Assembly (NCBI RefSeq): GCF_001701045.1
Contig: NZ_CP016757.1
Coordinates: 1-64,000 of the forward strand
From: Cloacibacillus porcorum
GTDB lineage: Bacteria > Synergistota > Synergistia > Synergistales > Synergistaceae
Direction: 5' to 3'
Length of the DNA stretch: 64,000 nucleotides
Shown in pieces: positions 26,488 through 35,014 of this stretch (positions are counted from its first letter, which is position 1; each line of letters begins with the position of its first letter). The notes below the pieces were generated by a model. That model made no database searches. It had not been told where the DNA came from and saw nothing but the letters and a program-made list of their open reading frames with translations. Both the position numbers and the translations under genes were made by a program.

Positions 26488-26871
26488 TCAGCTGCCCAGC
26501 TTTATCCTCTCATAACGCGGCTTGAGGTCTTTGTCGGCGGTGATGGAGAATATCTCAAGGATCGGCAGCCTGCGCCAGACTATCTCCCGGCCGTCGCTCA
26601 TCGTCAGCTTGATGTCGCTGAGCCCGAGTATCGAGTCCCTGCCGATGTCGCAGGAGACTGACGCTCCCGCGGCCAGCGGTTCCGTCAGCCTGTTTGCCGA
26701 CCACCTCTCCATTCCCGTCTGCGAAATAGAGAGTCCCGTTATACTACCGCCGCTTTTGTTGACGATCTCCAGCGGCGCCCCGCCGCCCGCGCATTCCGCG
26801 GCGCGAAGCGCTCCCGCCGGAAGCGTAAGCATCAGCGCCACGGCAAATAAGATAAAGAATTTACGAAACAT
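26488..26871 (-). CDS. Secreted hypothetical protein
   Basis: This is a 127-aa protein from the ATG at 26871 (MFRKFFILF). An AGGGGGG ribosome-binding site is 8-9 bases upstream; an ATG at 26880 abuts that site and is less likely. A signal peptide runs to about ALRAAE. The mature part has a beta-rich pattern (IVNKSGGSITGLSISQTG; a single pair of Cys) reminiscent of small periplasmic domains. No family recognised. It lies downstream of yigZ in the same orientation, 33 bases away. Confidence 0.6.
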   Translation of the reverse strand: MFRKFFILFAVALMLTLPAGALRAAECAGGGAPLEIVNKSGGSITGLSISQTGMERWSANRLTEPLAAGASVSCDIGRDSILGLSDIKLTMSDGREIVWRRLPILEIFSITADKDLKPRYERIKLGS

Positions 26872-26904
26872 CAGGATCATCCCCCCTGCGGCAAATCATT
26901 GAAA

Positions 26905-27564
26905 TCAACGCCAGCGTTCGCGCACCAGCGGCTCTTCGTTCCAGCTCAGCTCCGTGAGGAATGAGCGCTGCGCCATCTCCGCAAGCGGCGCCTCCAGCTC
27001 CGCCCGCATCGACAGCGGTACTTCAAGTTTCATCACGACGTCCGCGCCGTATTCGATATTGACGCGCTCCTCCGAAAAACCCCACTTGCGCAGCGTGGAG
27101 GAGAGCGTCTTCGAGTAGTCGTAGCCGCAGCGGAGCCGGAGCGCGTTGTGGAATTCCATCTCGACGGCCCCCGCCTGCTCGACGGCGAGCTCCGCCGCCG
27201 CCTTGTAGGCGTCGATCAGGCCGCGCACGCCGAGCTTTATCCCGCCAAAATAACGCGTGACGACGATCAGGGTATTGGTAAGCTCGTGGCGCTTGATCGT
27301 CCCGAGGATCGGCCGTCCCGCGGTGCCGGCGGGCTCTCCCGCGTCGGAGCAGTGCTCGAGGGGCGCGCCGCCGCCGATGCGGTAGCCCCAGCAGTGGTGG
27401 TTGGCCTTCGGGTACAGCTCGGGAAATCTTTTGATCGTCTCCGCCGCCTCGTCCGCGTCGAGCACTATGCGCACGGAGCCGATAAAGCGGGAGCGCTTTT
27501 CGGTAAATTCCGCGTCGCAGTCCCGGCGCGGCGCGCGGAAGACGTTCAGCTGACCTGCGGCCAT
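26905..27564 (-). CDS. YigZ/IMPACT-family protein
   Basis: This 219-aa protein is of the YigZ (UPF0029, IMPACT N-terminal) family. The core has FTEKRSRFIGSV, ANHHCWGYRIG, CSDAGEPAGTAGRPIL and VVTRYFGGIKLGVRGLIDAY, all family hallmarks, and a C-terminal ferredoxin-like domain. The biochemical role is poorly defined; links to translation are reported for eukaryotic IMPACT. Its start overlaps the end of the HIT-family gene by 19 bases, so the pair is translationally coupled. Confidence 0.92.
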   Translation of the reverse strand: MAAGQLNVFRAPRRDCDAEFTEKRSRFIGSVRIVLDADEAAETIKRFPELYPKANHHCWGYRIGGGAPLEHCSDAGEPAGTAGRPILGTIKRHELTNTLIVVTRYFGGIKLGVRGLIDAYKAAAELAVEQAGAVEMEFHNALRLRCGYDYSKTLSSTLRKWGFSEERVNIEYGADVVMKLEVPLSMRAELEAPLAEMAQRSFLTELSWNEEPLVRERWR

Positions 27565-28049
27565 ATTGCCTTCAGCCTGGAATATGTCGAGGCAAGCGAC
27601 TCCGATACGACCCGTACCTCGCCGATGACGGGCATGAAGTTCGTGTCTCCGTTCCAGCGCGGTACGATGTGCATATGCAGATGCTGGTCGATGCCCGCTC
27701 CCGCAACCTTACCGAGGTTCATTCCGATGTTGAAGCCGTGCGGCTGCATCAGCTCCGTGAGCGCCTTGACCGATTTCTGGACGAGCGCCGTCATCTCGCC
27801 GAATTCCTCCGCCGACAGCGAGGTGACGTCCGCGGTGTGGCGGTAGGGGACGACCATAAGGTGCCCTGGGTTATAGGGATAGGCGTTCATTATCACGAAA
27901 CAATATTTCCCGCGTTCGATGATGAGGCGTTTTTCATCCTCGTCAAGCTTGGGGAAGTTACAGAAGATACAGCCCTTTTCCTGCGGGTCGCCGTTGTCCG
28001 AGTTTGAAAGTATATACTGCATGCGCCAGGGCGCGAAGATTTTATCCAT
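27546..28049 (-). CDS. HIT-family hydrolase/nucleotidyltransferase
   Basis: This 167-aa HIT protein has a CIFCNFP zinc-type motif near residue 27. The catalytic histidine triad reads QHLHMHIVPRW (residues ~126-136). Its length and the extended N-terminus resemble the AP4A phosphorylase-like branch of HIT proteins. It probably acts on dinucleoside polyphosphates or adenylated intermediates. It is the first gene of a yigZ-containing unit. Confidence 0.92.
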   Translation of the reverse strand: MDKIFAPWRMQYILSNSDNGDPQEKGCIFCNFPKLDEDEKRLIIERGKYCFVIMNAYPYNPGHLMVVPYRHTADVTSLSAEEFGEMTALVQKSVKALTELMQPHGFNIGMNLGKVAGAGIDQHLHMHIVPRWNGDTNFMPVIGEVRVVSESLASTYSRLKAIWPQVS

Positions 28050-28287
28050 AAATGATCATCCTTTCCTCTGTGATCCATGATGCAGAGAGCAATATTTCGT
28101 TCGGCTGGCCCCGCCGGACGGAGCCGCCTAGCCTATGCGAATAGATATATCCTATCCTATCTGTCCGCATTTACACCTTCATTAATTACATATATATAAT
28201 TATATTGCTTTTAATGGTTTTGATGGAGTCTATATTATAAAATAATAATATAATAAAAATAGAGACACCACAAAAGGAGGAAAAGGG

Positions 28288-28986
28288 ATGAAAGTTAGCA
28301 GAAAAATCACCATTTTTGCGCTGATCGCGCTTCTCGTCGCCGGCGCGGCGCAGGCCGCCTTCGCGGAGACGGCGCATATGAGGCGCATCCGGCTCTCGAC
28401 GGATCTTATCAACAAGATGGCCAAAGAGCAGGATGCCGACGCGCTGGCCGACGTTATAAAATCAGGCAAGGGCGTCGCCATCTTCCCAGCGGTGACGAAG
28501 GCCGGATTGGGCATCGGCGGGCAGACGGGCGAGGGAGTCGTATTCCTCCGCCAGTCCAACGGCAGATGGACGGGGCCGGCTTTTATGGGGATATCGGGAG
28601 CCTCGATCGGTTTCCAGATCGGAGTACAGTCCGTGGGGCTGGTGCTCGTCATCACCAATGAGCAGGGGCTGCGGGCCTTTACGGGCGGCAACAGCTTTAA
28701 GCTCGGAGCCGATGTGGCGATCGCCGCCGGTCCGGTTGGACGCGACACCTCCGCCGCGACGGACGGACGCGCTAAGGCCTCCATATACAGCTATTCGATG
28801 TCCAAGGGACTCTTTGCCGGCATCTCTATCGACGGCTCGGTCATAAACCAGAACCGCGACGCGAACAAGGCCTACTGGGGACGCGATATCTCGGCGGCAA
28901 ACGCGCTTAAGAAGCCCGCGACGGACAAACGGGTGGCGCCGCTCATCAAGGCGCTCAACAATCTCATCAAAAAGGCTCCTAAATAA
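28288..28986 (+). CDS. SYLF/Ysc84-domain lipid-binding protein (copy 1)
   Basis: This 232-aa protein has a signal peptide to about AAFAET and a SYLF domain. Recognisable stretches are IKSGKGVAIFPAVTKAGLGI, FMGISGASIGFQIGVQS, SFKLGADVAIAAGPVGRD and the namesake YSYSMSKGLFAGISIDG. SYLF proteins bind phospholipids or phosphoinositides. Bacterial versions are exported, with unclear function. AAAGGAGG lies 10 bases upstream. A near-identical layout is repeated by the next gene, indicating tandem duplication. Confidence 0.9.
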   Translation: MKVSRKITIFALIALLVAGAAQAAFAETAHMRRIRLSTDLINKMAKEQDADALADVIKSGKGVAIFPAVTKAGLGIGGQTGEGVVFLRQSNGRWTGPAFMGISGASIGFQIGVQSVGLVLVITNEQGLRAFTGGNSFKLGADVAIAAGPVGRDTSAATDGRAKASIYSYSMSKGLFAGISIDGSVINQNRDANKAYWGRDISAANALKKPATDKRVAPLIKALNNLIKKAPK

Positions 28987-29000
28987 TATTTCTGAACGGT

Positions 29001-29041
29001 AAGAGTCCGCCCCCATCGCCGCAGGGGGCGGACTCTTTTTT
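29001..29041 (+). terminator. Intrinsic terminator after SYLF copy 1
   Basis: A 14-base arm (29001-29014, AAGAGTCCGCCCCC) pairs with 29024-29037 and runs into a T-tract. Confidence 0.88.
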
Positions 29042-29167
29042 GCCGTCTATACGGAAAATAGGCTGATACGGTAATTTTACCGCCACGTCCGAAGGCAAAT
29101 TACCATCCCCGCAGCCCTCTCTCCGGAGTAAAACTATAACCAGCAAACGGGAAAGGGGAAATATAAA

Positions 29168-29869
29168 ATGAAAAAACTTATCGGACTTTTCTGCCTCATG
29201 ATAATGGCGGTATTCACCGTTATATTTGTCAATGAGGCCTATGCGGCGGAGACCCCGCTTTACATGAAGCGTATTGAGATGGCGACAGACCTTGTCAACA
29301 AGATGGCACTGCAGGCGGATGCCGCGGGAATGGCGGACACGATCCGCTCTTCTAAGGGCGTGGCGATCTTTCCCGACGTCGCCAAAGCGGGCTTCATAAT
29401 CGGCGCGGAGGAGGGACAGGGGCTCGTGCTGCTGCGCACGGAAAACGGCGGCTGGAGCGGCCCCGCCTTTATGGGGATCTCGGGAGCCTCAGTCGGCTTT
29501 CAGGCGGGCGCCGAATCGATCGGGCTCGTGCTGGTGATAAACAACGATAACGGCCTGCACGCCTTTACCGGCGGCAACAGCTTCAAGCTCGGCGCCGACG
29601 TGGCGGTCGCGGCGGGACCGGTGGGACGCGAGTTTGGCGCCTCGACCAACGCGCCGCTCAAGGCCTCGCTCTACAGCTACTCGATGACCGAGGGGCTCTT
29701 CGCTGGTATCTCCCTCAGCGGCCTGGTAATCAATCAGAACAGAGACCTCAACCTAGCCTACTGGGGAAAGAAGATGACCGCTCAGCAGGCACTCGCCGAT
29801 CCGGCTACCAACTCGCGTATCTTGCCGCTGGTGCGCGCGCTTGACGGACTGATGGAAAAGGGAAAATAG
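29168..29869 (+). CDS. SYLF/Ysc84-domain lipid-binding protein (copy 2)
   Basis: This 233-aa paralog of the preceding gene has the same signal peptide-SYLF layout. Shared signatures include MKRIEMATDLVNKMA, SSKGVAIFPDVAKAGFIIGA, FMGISGASVGFQAGAES and YSYSMTEGLFAGISLSG. Differences cluster in the N-terminal third. It has its own spacer and ribosome-binding site (AAAGGGGAA) and follows a terminator, so it is likely transcribed separately. Confidence 0.9.
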   Translation: MKKLIGLFCLMIMAVFTVIFVNEAYAAETPLYMKRIEMATDLVNKMALQADAAGMADTIRSSKGVAIFPDVAKAGFIIGAEEGQGLVLLRTENGGWSGPAFMGISGASVGFQAGAESIGLVLVINNDNGLHAFTGGNSFKLGADVAVAAGPVGREFGASTNAPLKASLYSYSMTEGLFAGISLSGLVINQNRDLNLAYWGKKMTAQQALADPATNSRILPLVRALDGLMEKGK

Positions 29870-29928
29870 GAAAACACAGCGCCCCGCAATAAAAACGGCG
29901 CTTTAAACATAGAGCGGCAAGGTAAGAA

Positions 29929-29972
29929 CAGGCGTCGCCCTCCGTTGAAGTGGAGGGCGCTGCCTGTTTTTT
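29929..29972. terminator. Strong terminator between SYLF copy 2 and pstB
   Basis: CAGGCGTCGCCCTCC (29929-29943) pairs with GGAGGGCGCTGCCTG (29952-29966), with a short internal mismatch, followed by TTTTTT. Convergent genes on both sides can share it. Confidence 0.85.
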
Positions 29973-29985
29973 ATTCTGGCCGTCT

Positions 29986-30744
29986 CTAAAGCAGCTCCTC
30001 GAGAAAAACCTCCGCCGCCTCTCCGCGCGGGAGAGCCTCACGCTCAAACTCGTTGATTATGCGTCCCTCGCTCAGGATCTTGAAGTGCGCTCCGAGCTTT
30101 CTCGCCTGCGCGAGGCTGTGCGAGACCATGATCAGCGGTATCCGCGCCTCTAGCTTCTTTAGATGTTCCTCAATGAGCTCGGCGGATTTTTTATCGAGCG
30201 AAGCCGTCGGTTCGTCAAGCAGGAGGATGTCCGGTTCGAGCGCGAGCGTCCGCGCGAGACACATCCTCTGCTGCTGGCCGCCGGAAAAACTTGCGGCGTG
30301 CCGGTTTAAGCGGTCCTTTACCTCGTCCCAGAGGCCGACGTCACGGAGGCTCTTTTCCATCCGCCCTTCGGCCTCGTCCCTTTTAAGGCCCAGCGTCAGC
30401 TCAAGGGGCAGGATCATGTTCTTCCTGAGGGAGAGCGGCAGCGGATTAGGGCTCTGAAAGACCATGCCGACGCTGCGCCGTATCCGCGTCAAATCCGGTG
30501 CCTCGCTGCCGTAAACCGGTTTCATGCCGCCCCCTATCGCAAGCCGCACCGTTCCCGTTCCCATGTAGCCGGCGAAGCTCTCGTTCAGCCGGTTCAGAGC
30601 GCGCAGCAGCGTCGTCTTGCCGGAGCCGGAACGTCCTAACAGCACTGTGATGCCATGCCGCGGAATATCGGTGGTAATGCCGTGCAGCACCTCTTCACCA
30701 TTGAAGGAGACGCACAGCCCCCTTATCTCAGCGCAATTTTCCAT
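29986..30744 (-). CDS. pstB: Phosphate ABC transporter ATP-binding protein
   Basis: This 252-aa ABC ATPase has Walker A (GRSGSGKTT), ABC signature (FSGGQQQRMCLARTLAL) and Walker B (LLLDEPTASLD), with the H-loop SHSLAQ. The start at 30744 (MENCAEIRGL) lies 4 bases after the permease stop; the frame extends to 30801 inside the permease without family resemblance. It energises phosphate uptake with PstC and PstA. Gene order is pstS-pstC-pstA-pstB, and no phoU follows, which is unusual for a canonical pst operon. Confidence 0.87.
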   Translation of the reverse strand: MENCAEIRGLCVSFNGEEVLHGITTDIPRHGITVLLGRSGSGKTTLLRALNRLNESFAGYMGTGTVRLAIGGGMKPVYGSEAPDLTRIRRSVGMVFQSPNPLPLSLRKNMILPLELTLGLKRDEAEGRMEKSLRDVGLWDEVKDRLNRHAASFSGGQQQRMCLARTLALEPDILLLDEPTASLDKKSAELIEEHLKKLEARIPLIMVSHSLAQARKLGAHFKILSEGRIINEFEREALPRGEAAEVFLEELL

Positions 30745-30748
30745 AACG

Positions 30749-31627
30749 TCAATATATCCCCTTCCAGCGGCGTTCCATGCCCCTTTGACAGAGCCAGGCA
30801 ACCCCCATCAAAAAGGCCGAGAGCAGCAATAAAACCAACGAGGCACCGAATCCGCGCAATAATTCGCTTTCGTCGGCATACTGCGCCGCGGTGTAATAGA
30901 CCAAAAACGGCAGGGCTTCAAACTTTGCGGCAAGACCGGCGGGCAGCCCTGAATTCACGACGACGCCCGTCAGCATTATCACGGCGGTATCCTCCGCCGC
31001 GCGCCCCATTGAGAGGATTATCCCTCCTAAGATACCGCGCGCGGCGGCGGGAAGCAGCAGGCGGCGCAGCAGCTGATTCTCAGAAAAACCCAGCGAGGCA
31101 CCGGTTAATTCAAGCATTGGCGGCAGGCTCTCCATCGAAGAGCGCGTTGTTACGACAAGCGACGGCATCACAAGCAGCGCCAGGCAAAAGGCGGCGAGAG
31201 AGATGCTCGTCGTCGCGCCGGGCGCGAAGGTGTGCCGCAGCGCGAGGATCAGCACAAAGCCGAAAAGCCCCATCACGATCGAGGGAACGCTCGCGAGCAG
31301 GTCGATGGCGAGCGAGAGGCGCTCCTTCGTATGGCCCCTGGCGAAACGTGCGAGGTAGATGCCGCAGCCGATGCCCGGGACCGCCGCCATCAGCATCGTC
31401 AGGAGGACGAGACAGAAGGTTCCCGCGAAGGCCGGCCAGATACCCTCCCAGACAGGACGCAGCCCCATGATCGCCTCATAGGGCGGCGTATCGCCGAAGA
31501 AAAGCTGCCGCCCGATAAGGGGGAATCCCTTTTCCGTGAGGAAAAAAATCAGTGCCCCGCAGGCTCCGGCCACATAGGCCGCCCCCGCGCAGGAGATAAG
31601 GCCGCAGATCAAAAGCCGTTTTTTCAT
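30749..31627 (-). CDS. pstA: Phosphate ABC transporter permease PstA
   Basis: This 292-aa membrane permease has six hydrophobic segments and an EAA-like loop typical of the PstA/PstC family. Recognisable stretches are DLLASVPSIVMGLFGFVLI and LILSMGRAAEDTAVIMLTG, which match the PstA signature of a GRAxGETAP-type motif. Its start overlaps the pstC stop by 4 bases. It pairs with PstC to form the phosphate channel. Confidence 0.9.
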   Translation of the reverse strand: MKKRLLICGLISCAGAAYVAGACGALIFFLTEKGFPLIGRQLFFGDTPPYEAIMGLRPVWEGIWPAFAGTFCLVLLTMLMAAVPGIGCGIYLARFARGHTKERLSLAIDLLASVPSIVMGLFGFVLILALRHTFAPGATTSISLAAFCLALLVMPSLVVTTRSSMESLPPMLELTGASLGFSENQLLRRLLLPAAARGILGGIILSMGRAAEDTAVIMLTGVVVNSGLPAGLAAKFEALPFLVYYTAAQYADESELLRGFGASLVLLLLSAFLMGVAWLCQRGMERRWKGIY

Positions 31628-32472
31628 CCTCTTTCACTCCCTCTTCGGATCGCTCTGAAGAGAATATTCGCCCCCGTGCTCAGCGCAAGCAGGATGCCGC
31701 CGGCGACGAAGAGAGAATAATAGGCCGTGCCGCCGACATCGGAGGAGAGTACGAGCCCGATATGCGCCGTCAGCGTACGGATGGCCTCAAAGGGCGAGAC
31801 CGGGTACTGCACGGCGTTGCCGGCCAGCATTGTGGGGATCATCGTATCGCCCGCCGCGCGTCCGAAGCCCAGCAGCGCCGCTCCCCAGAGCCATTCCTTG
31901 CAGGCCGGCAGCACGACATAGACGAGATGTTCGGCTCGGGAGAGGCCGAGAGATTCGGCGGCGAGGCGGCTCTCCCGCGCCGTCTGGGCGACGGCGCTCT
32001 CCATCGTCAGCACCATCGTCGGCGTGATAAGCAGCGAGAGTACGAGGGTGGCCGTAAACCAGGAGAAGCCAGAGCCTCCCATGCCGTCGCGTATCAGCGG
32101 CACGAGGAGGAATACAGAGGCAAAGCCGTAGACGACCGTAGGTATCGCCGTCATCAGGCGCAGGAGCGATGAAAGCAGCGAGGCGCTGTATTTTTCGCCA
32201 AAGCCGTGTATATGGCAGATACATCCGAAGGAGATGAGCCAGCCCAGGGCCAGCGACGAGAGGGAGAGCGCCGCGGTGGCCGCGATCATCGGCAGAATGC
32301 CGAAGTCCTGCGTCTCCGGATGCCATACGGAGGTAAAGAGCGTCGGGCCGCTCATAAAGAGCCCCTCCGCGGCGCAGAAGGTTATAAAGACGAAGACGGT
32401 CGCCAGCAGCGCCGTCACGTAAACCGCCGAGGCCCGCAGCCAGAGCGGGGTATTTGGGGAATCTATCATCAT
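31624..32472 (-). CDS. pstC: Phosphate ABC transporter permease PstC
   Basis: This 282-aa permease from the ATG at 32472 (MMIDSPNTP) has AAGGCGG upstream; the frame extends to 32502 across a hairpin, which is less likely to be coding. It has six hydrophobic segments. The MTAIPTVVYGFASVFLLVP and GFGRAAGDTMIPTMLAG loops are family-typical. It is the second gene of the pst operon, separated from pstS by a hairpin. Confidence 0.9.
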   Translation of the reverse strand: MMIDSPNTPLWLRASAVYVTALLATVFVFITFCAAEGLFMSGPTLFTSVWHPETQDFGILPMIAATAALSLSSLALGWLISFGCICHIHGFGEKYSASLLSSLLRLMTAIPTVVYGFASVFLLVPLIRDGMGGSGFSWFTATLVLSLLITPTMVLTMESAVAQTARESRLAAESLGLSRAEHLVYVVLPACKEWLWGAALLGFGRAAGDTMIPTMLAGNAVQYPVSPFEAIRTLTAHIGLVLSSDVGGTAYYSLFVAGGILLALSTGANILFRAIRRGSERG

Positions 32473-32492
32473 AAGCCGCCTTTTATAAAGAC

Positions 32493-32523
32493 GGGGCGCC
32501 AAGGTTGATTTTTCCGGCGCCCC
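32493..32523 (-). promoter_or_regulatory. Hairpin in the pstS-pstC spacer
   Basis: GGGGCGCC (on the minus strand 32523-32516) pairs with GGCGCCCC (32500-32493) across a 15-base loop. The tail is only weakly T-rich. Such a hairpin can lower expression of the downstream permease/ATPase genes relative to pstS, or protect the pstS mRNA end. Confidence 0.55.
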
Positions 32524-32530
32524 GCAGGAT

Positions 32531-33358
32531 TTACTTCTTTCGTGGAAGCGGGATGTAGCCGCTGTCTTTGATGATCTGCGCGCCCTCGGGCGAGTAGATA
32601 TAGTCGATGAAGAGCGCCGTAAGCCCTTCCGGCTTGCCCTTGGTGTTCATGAAAAGGTCGCGCACGACGGAGTATTTGCCGTTCGCGGCGTTCTCCTGCG
32701 TCGCGGTCATCCCCGCGAGCTTGGGGGCCTTGACCGAGCTGTCGATGTGCCCGATCCCCACGTAGCCGATCGCGCGGGCGTCCTTCGCCACGGCGGTCTT
32801 CATCGCGCCGTTGGAATTTACGACGTTGGCCTTCGCGGCGACGCTGCCCTTTTTGATTGCCTTGTCGGTGAATACCTCGCGGGTGCCGCTGCCGTCCTCG
32901 CGCACATAGAGATTGATCTCCGCGTCGCTGCCGCCGACCTCTTTCCAGTTGGTGATCTTGCCGGCGTAGATGTCGATAAGCTGTTCAAAGGAGAGCTCGC
33001 CCACCTTGTTGGCGGGATTCACGACGACCGCCACCCCGTCGATCGCGAAGGGGAAACTCTCAAGACCGTACTTCTCGATCTCGTCTTTTTTCAGCGGGCG
33101 GCCGGTGTTGCCGATCTCCACGAGCCCCTCGCCGGCCTGCTTGACGCCGACGCCCGAGCCGCCGCCGGCCACAGTGATGCGGATATCGGGATTCGCGCCC
33201 ATGATGCGCTTGGCCGCCTCTTTCATGACCGGAATATGCGCGGTGCCGCCCGCGATATCGATCTTGCCCTTCTGCCCCTTGAAAACGTCCAGCGGTGAGG
33301 CCGCAAAGGCCGTGGCCGCGAAAAGACAGATTACTGCCGCGATAAGAAATTTCTTCAT
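32531..33358 (-). CDS. pstS: Phosphate-binding protein PstS
   Basis: This 275-aa periplasmic-type substrate-binding protein has a signal peptide (MKKFLIAAVICLFAATAFAA). The PstS phosphate-binding signatures are GGGSGVGVKQAGEG and VREDGSGTREVF. The distal region has GYVGIGHID. It captures phosphate for PstCAB. AAGGAGT lies 9 bases upstream. It has its own long leader (about 270 bases) with a promoter candidate near 33640-33668. No Pho-box repeat could be assigned with confidence. Confidence 0.93.
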   Translation of the reverse strand: MKKFLIAAVICLFAATAFAASPLDVFKGQKGKIDIAGGTAHIPVMKEAAKRIMGANPDIRITVAGGGSGVGVKQAGEGLVEIGNTGRPLKKDEIEKYGLESFPFAIDGVAVVVNPANKVGELSFEQLIDIYAGKITNWKEVGGSDAEINLYVREDGSGTREVFTDKAIKKGSVAAKANVVNSNGAMKTAVAKDARAIGYVGIGHIDSSVKAPKLAGMTATQENAANGKYSVVRDLFMNTKGKPEGLTALFIDYIYSPEGAQIIKDSGYIPLPRKK

Positions 33359-33639
33359 AACAGAAACACTCCTTAATATTTTTATTGTCCGATATAAAAG
33401 GCCGAGTCACAGGCCAAAGACCGGCAGCAGCCGCGGGGCCGCCGCCATATCAAAACGCCACATCAATGCAGGGGGAAATTTATTATAGGGAGCCGGAACC
33501 GTTATCCGGCCGGAAAAGAAGATCCGGCGGAAAAAGAGGACCAGGCAACCGCGCAATGCATCCCGTGCATTTTATCAGCGCTAGATCACGTCATCTTTTT
33601 CCACCGTCCTTAAAATCGTTACATTATATTTACCAGTGT

Positions 33640-33668
33640 AATATCACACTGAACCGGCTAAATGTCAA
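33640..33668 (-). promoter_or_regulatory. Promoter candidate for the pst operon
   Basis: On the minus strand, TTGACA (33668-33663) and GATATT (33645-33640) are 17 bases apart. They lie between the mscL terminator and pstS, about 280 bases upstream of the start codon. The spacing is good but the -10 is only a partial match. Confidence 0.45.
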
Positions 33669-33701
33669 TGAGAGAATTTGCGTTAAAGTTAAAATTTAGG
33701 C

Positions 33702-33743
33702 AAAAAAACAAAAGGGGAAAACCTTTGGACTAAAGGTTTCCCC
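33702..33743 (-). terminator. Intrinsic terminator of mscL
   Basis: On the minus strand GGGGAAACCTTT pairs with AAAGGTTTTCCCC around AGTCC (33743-33714), followed by TTTTGTTTTTTTG. Confidence 0.88.
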
Positions 33744-33773
33744 TGTTGTCGGGCCGAAGACGGCGGCCGGCGC

Positions 33774-34214
33774 TTACAGCTCGGAGGTGCAGTGCGGGCA
33801 GCGGGTCGCCTTTTCATTGATCTCCGAGAAGCAGTAGGGGCAGAGGCGCGGCGGCTGTTCCGGCTCCGCGGGCTTCTCCGTTCTAAGCCTGTTGGCGAAT
33901 TTGACGACCACGAAGATGGCCCAGGCCTGGATGAGAAAATTTATGACGGTGTTGATGAAGGAGCCGTAGGCGATGACGGGGATATTCTGCGCCTGCGCCT
34001 CGGCGAGCGTCGCCGCGTGGATGCCCGAGAGGTTGATGAAAAGATTTGAAAAATCCATTCCTCCGGCCAGCAGCCCGATCGGCGGCATGAGCACGTCGTT
34101 GACCAGCGAGGTGACTATCTTGCCGAAAGCCGCGCCGATAATGACGCCGACCGCCATATCCACCACATTGCCGCGCATCGCGAATTCCTTAAAGTCCTTG
34201 AGCCAGCCTTTCAT
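33774..34214 (-). CDS. mscL: Large-conductance mechanosensitive channel MscL
   Basis: This 146-aa two-helix channel releases solutes during osmotic downshock. The N-terminal helix [20 protein letters not shown] and pore helix 1 ([20 protein letters not shown]) are standard. Helix 2 is [20 protein letters not shown]. The C-terminus carries a CPYC ... CPHC zinc-ribbon-like extension ([19 protein letters not shown]), which occurs in some MscL proteins. It is monocistronic with a clear terminator. Confidence 0.96.
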   Translation of the reverse strand: MKGWLKDFKEFAMRGNVVDMAVGVIIGAAFGKIVTSLVNDVLMPPIGLLAGGMDFSNLFINLSGIHAATLAEAQAQNIPVIAYGSFINTVINFLIQAWAIFVVVKFANRLRTEKPAEPEQPPRLCPYCFSEINEKATRCPHCTSEL

Positions 34215-34386
34215 AACATGACCTCCTATAAATAATTACGGTGCTATAAGGGTAATATAACACCGAATTGCTGCTATCTATGTGCTGTTAGCATTTTATA
34301 TCAAAAATATATGCGTACAAGGGATAATTTACTGATAAGAGAGGAGGGCGGAACGTGGTTCTTCGATACACAATCTGCCGGCGCCA

Positions 34387-34416
34387 TAAAAAGGCGAAGG
34401 GAAAGATTCCTTCGCC
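34387..34416 (-). terminator. Terminator of the second cupin gene
   Basis: On the minus strand GGCGAAGG (34416-34409) pairs with CCTTCGCC (34400-34393), followed by TTTTTA. A GC-rich palindrome (GCTCAGGCCTGAGC) lies closer to the gene at about 34447-34460. Confidence 0.7.
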
Positions 34417-34478
34417 GCGATCCGTGGCCGTCGTTGTTTACCGCCGCTCAGGCCTGAGCGGGTTCTTAGAAACGGTGA

Positions 34479-34925
34479 TTATTCCTGGCCGGCGAGCTTG
34501 TCGCCCTTTGGCTTTACCCGCTCCCAGATCTTAGCCACCTTTTCGTCGTCCCAGACAAAGCTGTCATAGGTTCTCAGCTTATTGTAGCCCCAGAAAACCC
34601 TGATAGTTTTATCGCCGTTGTTGTAAATCGAATGTTTGGCGTTGACCGGCATATATATAGCCGTGCCGGGGCCGCACTGCTGCTCCTGGTCATCTACCCG
34701 CACAAGTGCGGTTCCCTCGATAAAATAGTACCATTCCGCCGCGTCTTTATGGTGATGCAGGACATGCTTTTCTCCCGGATCTAATTCATAGATGCCGAAG
34801 AACAGGTCGGGGCTGTCGGGGTCGGACAGGACTTTGAAGCGCCCCTTGTCCTCCGCAAAAATTTCCGGTATTCCCGTATAATCTCTCCAAGAATCAACTT
34901 CGTCTTCATGATAGAAATACTTCAT
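34479..34925 (-). CDS. Cupin-domain protein
   Basis: This 148-aa single cupin has metal-ligand motif 1 (HVLHHHKDAAEWYYFIEG) and motif 2 (PVNAKHSIYNNGD). The start at 34925 (MKYFYHEDE) is chosen because GGAGGG lies 8 bases upstream; a TTG six bases earlier is also possible. It follows the symporter gene in the same orientation after 89 bases. Membership in the component B/symporter neighbourhood suggests a role in the same substrate pathway, for example an isomerase or demethylating enzyme; this is inference. Confidence 0.8.
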   Translation of the reverse strand: MKYFYHEDEVDSWRDYTGIPEIFAEDKGRFKVLSDPDSPDLFFGIYELDPGEKHVLHHHKDAAEWYYFIEGTALVRVDDQEQQCGPGTAIYMPVNAKHSIYNNGDKTIRVFWGYNKLRTYDSFVWDDEKVAKIWERVKPKGDKLAGQE

Positions 34926-35014
34926 TTTCAAAAACCCTCCTGTTGTGTTTTATTGTGTTTCAAATCATTAAACCTATTTTGTAATCTCAATATAGATGCC
35001 GCCGCAAGGGCTTA

